Below, in pieces: positions 44,270 through 54,480 of a stretch of DNA of 64,000 nt. The stretch is from Cordilura impudica (taxonomy: Eukaryota; Arthropoda; Insecta; Diptera; Scathophagidae): assembly GCA_963682025.1 (NCBI GenBank), contig OY821518.1, forward strand, positions 11,553,600 through 11,617,599, given 5' to 3'. A model generated the notes under the pieces. It was not told the origin of the DNA and did not search any database. It saw nothing but the letters and a program-made list of their open reading frames with translations. Position numbers and translations under genes: made by a program. Numbering within the stretch: position 1 is the stretch's first letter; each line of letters starts with the position of its first letter.

Positions 44270-44774
44270 TACCTAATTGTGAATAAATGAGAAACGCGTG
44301 CATCGATTTTCATGACCTATGCCTTTTTTTGCTCATGAGTTATGTGACTTTACGCGAAAGTAATTAGTTTTGGCACTTTTTTCCATTTTGGATTTTTTAT
44401 GAATTTAAAAAAAAAAATGTTTAAATTTTTAGGCAAAAAATTCTTTTTTCCCTTCATACATTCATTTTTAACTTCGAAAGTGTTACACATATAGGAAAAC
44501 GGTATAGAAACAGATTAGAGAAATTGTAATTTTTAATTTTTCTAAATTTGTTTCATCAAAATCGTACAAGTGGTTCTCGAGTTATGTTAAACTACGTTTT
44601 TGCCAAAATGTTACAACTAAGCTAAAAAACATCAAGATAACGAAAAAATTTAAAAGGTCATAAAAAAAAACTGACACATACGAACGCCAAACCCTTTGAG
44701 GGTTTTACTATACTGACCTAGTACCATCACCCTGACTTGGAATTTTTCACCCCCAGATTGGCTGTTGTACTGTG
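44270..44774 (-). repeat. Right ~500-bp terminal inverted repeat
   Basis: Mirror of the left repeat: ATGACCTTTTAAATTTTTTC, GTTTGGCGTTCGTATGTGTC and AACTCGAGAACCACTTGT are readable on the minus strand. It includes a shared inner segment, 'GTAAAGTCACATAACTCATG'. The promoter of the family X gene must lie in it or in the 260 bp between it and the ATG at 44006. Confidence 0.88.
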
Positions 44775-44777
44775 TTA

Positions 44778-45388
44778 TTTGAAATTATTATTATTTTTTT
44801 TTTTTTTTTTTGAAAATTTAATTTTTTTAAACTATTCTTTGTGTGAACATTAAAGCAACTTTAAAAGAGAATTTCAAAGAAGTTGAGCAACAAAAATTGC
44901 ATTGTCTGAACGGGGACTTAGGTCATCACTAATGACTTTAACATCATAAAGTTTGTGACTGTTGTAATATCAATCAGAGCCTACGGTCAAGCTCGAGTAC
45001 TTGAGCTACTTGAGTAGTAAATGAGCTACTCGAGCTTAATGAGTAGTAAAAACTAACATTGTTTATGTTTGAAAGCATGTGGACTCTTTAATAAATTTGG
45101 AATTTACCATTCTAGAAAAAAAATTGAGGTGGGTTTACATGATAAAGGTTTAAAATTTAAGGAAACATAAAAACCGAAAATTAATGAAGCGTCAATTCAT
45201 TTAGATTAACAGTTAAATATATTTTTTTTTATTTTTTTTATCAGAGGAAAAGATCACAAAATGTTTATGTTTCAATATAAATTTGGTTATTTAAAAAAAT
45301 TAAATTAATAATAGGTATATTAACAGCAGTCGCTGTAGTGTGAGAAATCTCTCCACAAATAAAACTTCCTTTGAAATATTAGTTGGTA
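44778..45388. other. AT-rich spacer with one palindrome
   Basis: A T-run at 44794-44811. 44989-45037 is an imperfect 49-nt palindrome: AAGCTCGAGTA and its complement TACTCGAGCTT enclose repeated (T)ACTTGAG/TGAGTAG words. No coding. Confidence 0.5.
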
Positions 45389-45906
45389 CTAGCACAGCCC
45401 AGCACTCGATATTAGAGTGCAAATACTAGGTAATTTTATTTTACCATTCAATTTTTTTCTTTCAACGTTATTTTAATCTATATTTATAAAAAATGTATGA
45501 ATGTTTAAATAAAATTAATTCAATTGTGGATCTTTAAATAAAATTCATTAAATTTCATTATAATTATTTTTTGAACACACAGAAGATAAGCAAATGGGTT
45601 TTTTAATAAATAATTTTATAAGAGCCTAAAGATATGCTAATCAATTTTAGCCAATACACAATTCAACACAATTAATAAACACACACGCAGCATTGTATAG
45701 TTTTTTATCTGAAGTTTAAATATGTGTTTTATGTATGTGTTAGCAGATTATTACTCCAAAAATATAGAGCAGATGGTGCACATCCGTAAAAATGGTGTAA
45801 ATCTGTAAAGAAATACATTTCAAATGCTATATTTTTTAGCAGCATCGGTTGGTATCTAAAAGTGTAGAAGGGGTCAAAAGAAATAGCCTTGCCAATTAAT
45901 ATTACT
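45389..45906 (-). mobile_element. Helitron copy f (first of a tandem trio)
   Basis: Plus strand: A CT|AGCACAGCCC start with a weak hairpin (ACTCGATATTAGAGT). After an extra ~140 bp it rejoins the family at 'AGCCTAAAGATATGCTAATC' and ends CCAATTAATATTAC. The extra stretch is unusual for the family. Confidence 0.62.
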
Positions 45907-45916
45907 TAATATTCAA

Positions 45917-46197
45917 CTAGCGGCTTCCAGCCCTCGAAATTCGAGTGCTAATTCTAGGAAATTGTAATTTTTCATTAAATAATAAAGACCCTAAAGGTAT
46001 GCTAATCAGTTATAGCCAATTCACAAATCAACACAAAAACATAATAATAAAGCAAACAATTTAAAAATCTGTAAATCTGCAAAATGGCTAAAAAGAAAAC
46101 TTTTCAAATAATATACGTTTGGTCAAAATCGGGAAAAAAAAAACGGTAGAACAAAACATCGGTCGCAAGAAATCGCCTAGCCTATTAATCTTACAGA
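45917..46197 (-). mobile_element. Helitron copy g (second of trio, internally deleted)
   Basis: CTAGCGGCTTCCAGCC, the perfect hairpin CTCGAA-A-TTCGAG, 'AAAGACCCTAAAGGTATGC' and an end at CTATTAATCTTACAGA|T. About 280 bp: the block with TAAACACACACATAGC is deleted. It starts ~11 bases after copy f in the same orientation. Confidence 0.75.
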
Positions 46198-46433
46198 TAC
46201 CAACAAATTTTTCAGTTTTTTCACGTTTCTTAAATTTTTTATCAGTGCTTAATTTTTATTTTTACTCAAAAAATTTTAATCAAAGAAATAACTATTATTT
46301 ATAAAAATTAAAAAAATAACGGTGATTTCGGCTCGGAAACATCAAAGTTATAAATAGCAAAGTATTTTCTAAAAAACTAGTTCACAAGGTATAAAATTGT
46401 GTACTTTAATTACTTCTCTGACATTAATATCTA

Positions 46434-46814
46434 CTAGCTGATCCCAGCCCTAGAAATTGGAGTGCAAATTCTAGAAAATTTTATGTTTTAATTTAGTAAA
46501 GACCCTAAAGGTATGCTAATCAATTTTAGCCAATTCACAATTCAACACTTTGGGTTATGCCCAAAATTATTTTTCAATTCGACATAATTATTAATAAACA
46601 CACACATAGCATTGTATAATTTTTTGCATGTGTTAGTAACAAATTGAAATGCATTTTTCTCCAAAAAAAAATGTAGAAATTTAAAAACATGTAAATTTGA
46701 TGGACAGCTTAAGAGAAAGACCTTTCAAATAAGTTACGTTTGGTCAAAATCGAGAGAAAACTGTGCAACAAATCGTCGGTCACAAAAAGTCAGCTTACCT
46801 TTTAATATTACAGA
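46434..46814 (-). mobile_element. Helitron copy h (third of trio)
   Basis: A|CTAGCTGATCCCAGCC start, hairpin degraded (CTAGAAATTGGAG), 'GACCCTAAAGGTATGCTAAT', 'AACACACACATAGCATTG' and end TTTTAATATTACAGA|T. Full-length at 381 bp. Confidence 0.75.
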
Positions 46815-47009
46815 TATCTTTTATTTTTTTTTTGTTAAAAAATTTGAAAATTACTGTTATATCGGTTCATGGTTCAAATTCATACAACAGCTTATAAAAT
46901 ATGGCCGAAAATATTGAAAGAAACAGAAAGACATTTTTAATAATAATCATTTTTAAACTCTTTCTTTTAACTCATACTCTCTGTCTGTCTGTCGTGGGTG
47001 GACCCCATT

Positions 47010-48420
47010 CCCCCTCATCCAATTGATCTGAAACTTGGCCCATAGTCTTGTTGTGGCTAAAGTCACGCACAGTCACGCATAGTCACGCGCAGTCACGGGG
47101 TGATATAAATGTCATTTCCCCTCATCCGATCGATCTAAAACTTAGTCCATACACTTGCTGTGGAAAAAAGGTTAACTTTGACTTAGTCACGCAGAGTCAC
47201 GCATGGTCACGCGAAGTCACTTAGTGATGTAAAACCCATTTCCCCTTATCCGATCGATCTGAAGCTTGGTCGATAGACTTGCTGTGAAAAAAATTAAGCT
47301 TGACATAGTCACGCACAGTCACGCATAGTCACGCACAGTCACGGAGTGATCTAAATGTCATTTTCCTTCATTCGATCGACCTGAAACTTAGTCCATACAC
47401 TTCCTGTAAAAAAAAAGATTAACTTTGAATTAGTCACGCACAGTCACGCATGGTCACGCGCAGTCACGTAGTGATGTAAAACCCATTTCCCCTTATCCGA
47501 TCGATCTGAAGCTATTTAATTAGACTTGCTGTGAAAAAAGATTAACTTTGACATAGTCACGCACAGTCACGCATAGTCACGCACAGTCACGTAGTGTTCT
47601 AAAACCCATTTCCCCTTATCCGATCGATCTGAATCTAGGTCATTAGGCTTGCTGTGAAAAAAGATTAACTTTGACATAGTCACGCACAGTCATGCATGGT
47701 CACGCGCAGCCACGTAGTGATGTAAAACCCATTTCCCCTTATCCGATCGATCTGAAACTTGGTCAATAGACTTGCTGTGAAAAAAAAATTAAGCTTGACA
47801 TAGTTACGCACAGTCACGCACAGTCACGGAGTGATCTAAATGTAATTTTCCTTCATTCGATCGATCTGAAACTTAGTCCATACACTTGCTGTAAAAAAAA
47901 AGATTAACTTTGACTTAGTCATGCACAGTCACGCATGGTCACGCGCAGTCACGTAGTGATGTAAAACCCATTTCCCCTTATCCGATCGATCTGAAGCTAG
48001 GTCATTAGACTTGCTGTGAAAAAATATTACTTTGACTTAGTCGCGCACAGTCACGCATAGTAACGCACAGTCACGGAGTGATCTAAATGTCATTTTCCTT
48101 CATCCGATCGACCTGAAACTTGGTCCATAGTCCTTTTGTGACTCTAGGTTAACTTTGGGGTAGTCAAGCACAGTCACGCATAGTCACGCGCAGTCACGGA
48201 GTGATCTAAATGTCATTTCCCCTATCCGATCGATCTGAAACTTGGTCGAAGGAAAAAAGATTAACTTTGACATAGTCACGCACAGTCATTGAAGAACTAA
48301 AACCCAACTTCCCCTCATCGGATGGATCTGAAACTTTGTCCTTAGACTTGTTGTGGCCAAAGATTAATTTTAAGATTGTCACATACAGTCACGGAGATAT
48401 TCGAAACTCATATCCGTAAG
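47010..48420 (+). repeat. ~123-bp satellite, ~12 units with 10-bp subrepeats
   Basis: Each unit pairs a 'CCGATCGATCTGAAACTTGG' block with 'AGACTTGCTGTGAAAAA', 'TTAACTTTGACATAG' and three to four copies of the 10-mer AGTCACGCAN. Unit starts are near 47024, 47124, 47250, 47371, 47496, 47619, 47742, 47857, 47981, 48102, 48225 and 48317. Two unit types tend to alternate: 'GTGATCTAAATGTCATTTTC' versus 'GTGATGTAAAACCCATTTCC'. The left edge follows a (CTGT)n stretch at 46980-46992. No coding capacity. Confidence 0.9.
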
Positions 48421-50371
48421 GAAATAAAGAGTTTTAATAAAAACTTTGTTTTTATGGCTTAGATTATTTAAATTTAAATTAAATTGTTTCTAATAAAAAT
48501 TTCGTAATAATCTGAATAAAAGTTCAGGTAGGCACCCTCTTGCTAAATTGTCTAGACTATGCCAGTTAAATTCACCTTAATTTTTGAAAAAAAAAAACTA
48601 CTAAAATATATTTTGTTCTTAAATATAATTATTATTAAGCTAAAGACAACAACAACAAAATATGACAACTTAATAAAAAGAAATAACACGAAACAACATG
48701 TTACATGGAATCGCATTAAATGTATGAAAAAAACACCGAAATACTTTTCAAAACAATCGAGCATATGTTGTTTAGAAAAAGAAGAAAGAACTTAAGAAGA
48801 GCGCATATGATACAATACGACAATGCTACGTGTTTTTCTATATTACGGATGTGGTGATGATAAAGAAAATACTTAAGTAAGGTACACACATTTATAAGGG
48901 TGGTGTTTATTTCTACAAAGACATATGATTCTCCAACTTCCAGATATATCTAGCAGAAAAATATTCAAAATAAAAGTTCAGGTCATGGACATTTCTACGT
49001 AGTTGTTTTTTTTGCTTGTGAGCGTTCTTCTTTTCTTTCCAATTGCAAATGTAAAAAATATTTGCCACTCTATTGTCAATAATCGTTTGTGTATGTATGC
49101 ATTTGAAAATAAGAAACACTCATAAATCTTGCAAACACTTTGCAGAACAATTCCCCAAAAAAAAAAAGAATTTACGACAAAAATACATTTAATTGTCATA
49201 GTTAGCATTGATTTTTTCTGTTATGAAACCAAACTCACAGCAATTGTTTGACAATATATTTCAGAAATAAGAAATGGAAAATCGTTTAAAGGACACAAAC
49301 AAAAACCAACAACACAAACAATAGATTTTTATCAAAAAATATGTGAAATAATGAAATTGTTACCAGAAAAATTACACAGAACATAGGCAAACATACACAT
49401 GCATAAATTTCTTAGTTTGAGTAGGGAAAACTTTGAACATCCTGACAAAATAAGACATGTTATGTTTTCAATACGGAAAAATACGAGAATACTCTTAATT
49501 TCGTTTTAAAGTACACGTCTACAGAACGTAAATTCGCAGCGACAGTTTAAAGATAAGACCGAAAACAGAAATTGTATCTTAAAACTGGAAAACATGTTAA
49601 ACTGTTCCTAATTTAGAACTAAAGTTCCAATTTAGTTTTTTTTGCTTCTATTTTTCTTTGTGGGTAATATGAGATAAAATCAGTGACGGCTGCTACATAC
49701 AATAGCTACAGCACGTGACAAATCGTTACAGTTTTAAGGCAATTATTACATCTAACAGACAGACGACAAGCCCAATCCAGCCAGCCAACCATTCATCCAG
49801 CTTCACATCTAGATAGGAAGACAAAAGGAGGCAAATGATATTTGGTCGGATGGTGTTGTGACAAAACGCTAGAAGCTATTACCAGCAAAAAATTCACAAA
49901 CACACACACATACACGCAGACTTTCATTCATATTCGTATCTTAGTTTTGTAATGTGATCTGTGCCAAGTACACTTTATTATGGTGACTATGACATGGTTT
50001 CCCATATAAGTGCGTTTCATCTGACTACTCGCTTATGTTTATTTAACGTTTACATTTGCTGGCGACAATTTCGATTTTTGGAGTTCGGCTGTTTGGTTGC
50101 TTTAATGAAAAACGGAAGTCGTAAATTTGTCGCAACCACAATTATTCAAACAATAAAAAAAAAGTTATGCAAGAACTTTTTGTATAAACGAATTTATGAG
50201 ATATCCATCTTACCTAAAATGAAAACAAGAAGAAAGAATTGGTAAGTGAAGGAAATTTGTGAAAGGATATTTTAAAATTTTTTATAAAGTCAGTTAATTT
50301 ACAGAGATAAGTTAATTTAAGATTGTTGAAGAATTTTTTATATATTTTAAATGAGATATCGTAACAAAAAA
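48421..50371. other. Spacer, possibly host intronic DNA
   Basis: About 1.95 kb with (CAA)n near 48647-48658 and CACACACACATACACGC near 49899-49916. A C-rich 'CCAATCCAGCCAGCCAACC' patch lies at 49773-49791. No recognised repeat or protein. Confidence 0.45.
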
Positions 50372-50470
50372 AAGGACAAGTAGGAAAGTTATAACCGATC
50401 TAGGCACTATGGTGGAAGACAAAAGGACAACTAGAAAAACTATAACAGATCTAGGCACTATGGGGGATGA
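50372..50470 (+). repeat. Two tandem 51-bp units at a MITE edge
   Basis: Units starting at 50372 and 50423 share AAGGACAA.TAG.AAA, 'TATAAC.GATCTAGGCACTA' and TGG. The second runs into the MITE's left inverted repeat, so the duplication arose at the insertion edge or includes a second start of the element. Confidence 0.6.
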
Positions 50471-50833
50471 GAAATTCCATGCCAGGTAGAAAGCACTAGG
50501 CCAATGTGGTAAGACCTCCAAAGGGTTTGGCATTCTCAGACCAAACTTTTTCCTTATCTTGATGTTTATTTGCTAAGTTTGCTTAGGAATAGAGGAAAAC
50601 ATCAGAGAAACTACGGAGCGTATGATAAATAATTATTCTGTTGTTTTTTTTTCTATTCCTAAGCTAACTAATTTAACAAACATCAAGATAAGGAAAAATT
50701 ATGAAAGGATTGGCCTGAGAACGCCAAACCATTTGGAGGTTTTGCATATACTGGCCTAGTACTTTCACCTTGACTTGGAATTTCTCACCCCCCCCCCCTC
50801 CCCAGACAATGACCCAGAAAATGTTCCACAGTG
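50456..50833. mobile_element. MITE derived from the long-TIR transposon
   Basis: Left end CACTATGGGGGATGAG, right end inverted CACTGTGGAACATTTTC. Inward both arms carry GAGAAATTCC, 'CACTAGGCCA' or 'TACTAGGCCAG', 'AAAGGGTTTGGC'-type lines and TTATCTTGATGTTT, i.e. the same blocks as the 41480-44774 TIRs. Arms of about 165 bp leave almost no spacer. A C11 run lies at 50788-50798. No clear TTA duplication on the left. Confidence 0.82.
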
Positions 50834-51405
50834 TTTTAAGATTTCCTCAATATGATATTTACGGAAATGTGTGAAGTACAAGAAAACTAGGGAAGTTTAT
50901 AATAGATTTTTTGCCTGGAATTGCGAAAGTGATCCTAGCACTTCGCGACATAATAAATATAATATAATAATAATATAATTTTTTTTAAGAAATTTTTTCA
51001 ACGGTACACTTTTCCCAGCGCTTTTCAATAGCTTCGAAAATATATTAATATCCTACGGGAAAAGTGATTCGAAACGGTCTTAGGACCTTATTATTTTATA
51101 TAGCGATATCACAGGGTGAGTATATTGGCCATTTATGATAAATCTGGGATTAGATCAGTGTCAGGTCGCCAATTTACCCAACGTAAAATAAAAATTTATG
51201 TAGAGGTGACTCGTTCCTGAGATTAGCTTATAATCTTTGGATACCAGAACAGACCTTCTAACAGGCATAAAAAAAACTTTCGAATTGCGAAAAAATCTTA
51301 ACATACATCAAGTGCAGTAATAAGGAAACTATTGAACCTAGAGTTTTAATTTTTTTTATTTAATTGAAATTATATTAAAGCTTACAAAAAAAAATATATA
51401 CAGTT
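50834..51405. other. Spacer, unidentified
   Basis: Mixed AT-rich sequence with 'TTCAACGGTACACTTTTCCC' near 51000. 51060-51260 looks like eroded transposon DNA, but no motif is secure. Confidence 0.4.
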
Positions 51406-51981
51406 CTATTCACTATTTATAAACTTATGGAACTTTTCCATAAATCCTTTCATTAGGAATTTAGTAGTGCTTTCTGTCACTTTTTTGGACCAGGTGGTTC
51501 ATCTACGCTTAAAATCTTCCACATTTTGGGACACATTTATTGTGGCCTCCAACTCCCTTTTCACAAGGGCCTCTTCACTGGCCTAAGCTCTGATCAGCTT
51601 GCCTTCCTTTCTTGTGCATTGTGTTGGCTTAGAAAAGGATGTAGTCTTCCTTGCAAACACTCCTAAGTACAAATTTCGATATTTATAAAGCCCGTTGTAA
51701 AAAATAACTTGCTTCTTTTGCTGCAACTTCATATTGTTTGTCATATCAGGAACTTTTTGAAATTTCGTTTGCTTTTGGGCTGTAAACTTATCTTCGACAT
51801 TCTCTCGGGCTTTAGCGATATAAAAATTTTGACGCGGAATCTGTAAAAAATCTGCCAGTACATACGTTTCGTGGTCCATTATGCAGCAGGAGTATTTTTT
51901 ATGAAATAACACTTTCAATTTCCTTGCTCCATTTTTGGCCTCTAAATTTATTGCAGAAATCTTGTGGGTAATTCCATGCAA
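51406..51981 (-). pseudogene. Mariner-like transposase, internally deleted
   Basis: On the minus strand 'CIMDHETYVLADF' carries the first catalytic D, followed by 'NFYIAKARENVEDKF' and 'KQTKFQKV', as in a mariner-related insect family (DDETYVKxDF...FYVAK...KFxK). The middle with the second D is missing. A shifted frame then gives 'EEALVKRELEATINVSQNVE', 'FKRRWTTWSKKVTE' and 'LMKGFMEKFHKFI' before a stop near 51406. The family is distinct from the three Tc1 relics. Terminal repeats were not found. Confidence 0.75.
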
Positions 51982-52140
51982 AGGTCAACCTTACGTCCAA
52001 TTTTTAAATTTTAATTTAAATGGCAGGAAAATATGACAATAGTTTGTTATGCGTATATTGAATATTTTTGTAGCCCTTATTGTTCCAGTAAGAAGGGAAA
52101 AGTGTAGTTAAGTAATTTTGAAACTAATTTTACTGCCCTC

Positions 52141-52995
52141 TTAACCCTTTCACGACCAAACCTAAGCGGCTGGAATTTTTTTTTTTTTTTTTTTTTTTGT
52201 GGATTCGTATTTAACGACCCAACATTTCTACATAAAAGTGTCGTCAAAAATATTTTTTAAATACCTTCAAGGAAAAAATCCTTGGGCCCTAGGTAGCCTA
52301 GGTATCGGGCGTCAACGGTCAAAATTAGCAACTAATTTACTCCGCTCAAAGCAAGTCAGTGATTTGTGTTTTTCTTTTTTACATAAATAACTGTAGCTTT
52401 GGTTTTGTATTTGCTATAAATTTTTAAATATAGATCACAGAGAATCGATTACTACTTTTTTATTTTGTACTAAAAATGAAAAGGAAAATCGTTCCTTTTG
52501 TAAAAAAACCTTTTTGTTTCATAAAAAACTGTAAGTGCTTCGAAGATTACCATAATAAATTTTATATTTTTGAGATATTTAGAATTAATCTTTTTCCAAG
52601 TTTTTTTTTTTTATAGTTTAATTAATTAATTGTTTAATTGTGTTTAATATTATGAATATTTTTAATTTAATAAAAATACAAAACTATAAAACATCTTTTT
52701 TACCCGTACTGAATTTTGCTGATTAATAAACCGATTCCAAATATTTTGCTGTTTTCGGTTCAATAATGTCCGAATTAATGACATCCAAATATCATTAAAA
52801 AAAACAATTTTCAGACTTTGGGGTCACCGTCTTATGTCCTGAGAATACAAGTGCCATTTTTTTAGTATAGACTGCAAGCTAAAATTATCCTCTGTCGACT
52901 CAAGTCAGCTTTAAAAAAATCGGTTGGAAAATGTGGAAAATATAAGAAAAAATAAAAATGGGACATATATGTCCCATTGCTCATGAAAGGTTTAA
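52141..52995. mobile_element. TTAA-flanked MITE (piggyBac-type)
   Basis: Flanked by TTAA at 52141-52144 and 52992-52995. Left end CCCTTTCACGACCA, right end inverted ACCTTTCATGAGCA. The TTAA target and CCC-type ends fit piggyBac-like MITEs. Inside the right end is a perfect 20-bp palindrome, ATGGGACATATATGTCCCAT (52958-52977). A 24-base T-run lies near the left end (52176-52198). No transposase. Confidence 0.72.
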
Positions 52996-53399
52996 GCAAT
53001 TTTTCCTTCTTTGATTTATAACTTTCCATCTTTAAATATGATAAGAAAAGTTATTGAAAAAAATATATTATTTTCCTATAACACCTTAAAGTTATCATAG
53101 AATTCATGTCATATCTGTCATAAAAAACTAAGCTTCTTAGTTTTTTTACAAAATGTATTGGCTGTATGCACACTATGTCTTTAAATCTCTTTATTTACAC
53201 TAAAATGAAGACTTAACAGAAAATTTGTAGGACAATTCAATTCAATTCAAGAAGAAATTAATTTAAAATTTGTCATGTCCGTCACGTTTGGCATATCTGT
53301 CACATTTGCCTATGACCAAAGAAAAATTTATTATTATATTATTTTTCAATTATTCAGCCCTTATTTTAAATTTAGGGGGCAACATTATAGAAATTTCAG

Positions 53400-54480
53400 C
53401 ACTTGAACAACTCAACGCTTTCTAATTTAAGTGATATTATTGTTCTTATTTACAAACCAGAAATTCTTGTAAGAAGCAAGCTCTCAGGTCTTTTAAACGA
53501 TATATTGAGCCTATTAGAAAAACAGCTAAAATATTTCCTGTGGGACGTTTATGTGAAATATATACAAGCTCAAGCCTTCAAAAACTTAAAGAAAAATCGA
53601 TCTTATGGTAAACTTTTAATACAAATGGATTTTAGCGAAAATGTTTGACATGCATGTCACGGGGAAATTCAATCTGTACAGGAGATAGTGCTGATCCTTA
53701 TGTAGTCATATCAGATTATTTACAACACGATAATATATGCAGTTATTGTTTTCAATAATGTAGTAATTGAGAGCTTTATGAAAAAAACACCCAGGGTTTC
53801 AAAAAATGAGATTAAAGTTTCAATCTGATAAAACTTCTCAGCACTTGAAACAAAAATATACAATTTACGCTATTACTGTTGGAAGCCTTGCATTTCTCAG
53901 CAACCTCGCATGGAAGAGGATGAATTGATGGATTAAGTGGCACAATAAAACGGAGAGTACGAGATGCTACCCGAGCCAGAAATATGGATCACAGAACCTC
54001 AGCAGAATTCGCTACAGATTCAAAGACATATTGTCTAGGGATTATTATATTATATACTTCAGAAGAAAGTATATTAGAAATAAAAGATAATCTTGACAAA
54101 ACATGGACTTTCGAAAATTCTGAAATATAAGGAATGTTACAAAAAGTGCCATTGTTTTCGATCACGTTCCCTTGGCAAAGTCTTCTACAACCTCACATCT
54201 GAATGTGAAAGGGCACAGATTTGATTTGATTTTAAAACAGGAAAGTGTGTAACCGAATGGGAAATAAATTCTACCATCACAGCTCTTACCAATCCAGACG
54301 TTTATTTGCAGTATGGCCAGTACGTGACAATTATGTATGACAACCAAAAGTTTCATGGACTGATAATAGAGATTGCGACAGGACAGTTCTAGATAAAATA
54401 TTTGGAGAAAATTACATATGGGCATTATAAGTTTGAATCTGATAATAATGCTACGTGGTATAAAAAGAGGAGATAATCGC
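53400..54480 (+). pseudogene. Family Y transposon-like gene, heavily broken
   Basis: A first open part (53403-53645) has 'LLEKQLKYFLWDVYVKYIQA' and 'YGKLLIQMDFSENV', then with frame changes 'GEIQSVQEI', 'VISDYLQHDN' and 'YAVIVFNNVVIESF'. Next come 'EALHFSATSHGRG' and 'DGLSGTIKRRVRDATRARN', and finally 'NPDVYLQYGQYVTIMYDNQK'. 'QxDFxENY...EIQS' and 'HFSATSHGKG..DGxGGTxKR' are landmarks of an uncharacterised family seen in many arthropods and cnidarians; I know no name for it. The conserved D, H and G residues suggest an enzyme, possibly a transposase; that is inference. Confidence 0.65.

Larger units (their letters stand above)
41480..44774 (-). mobile_element. Long-TIR DNA transposon carrying a family X gene
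   Basis: The ends are CACTGTGGAAC (left) and, inverted, CACAGTACAAC (right), flanked by TTA on both sides (41477-41479 and 44775-44777). From GGGTGA(G/A)AAATTCC inward, left and right ends are near-identical in inverted orientation for roughly 450-500 bp. Between them lies a single three-exon gene on the minus strand. A CACTG start with a 3-bp duplication is compatible with the EnSpm/CACTA group, but the protein does not look like a plant TNP2; the assignment is open. A small derivative with the same ends is at 50456-50833. Confidence 0.85.

Noticed and set aside
46862..46890. GGTTCATGGTTCAAATTC resembling a pol III B box or a fourth SINE-like copy
   Set aside because: Only about 20 bases match, no A box lies upstream at the right distance and the shared body is absent.
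47010..48420. CRISPR-like array (regular ~123-bp repeats)
   Set aside because: Repeats are contiguous and diverging, without unique spacers, in a eukaryotic repeat context; this is a satellite.
49961..50245. 94-codon frame in the 48.4-50.4 kb spacer
   Set aside because: No motif, no matching repeat and no codon bias; most likely a chance opening.
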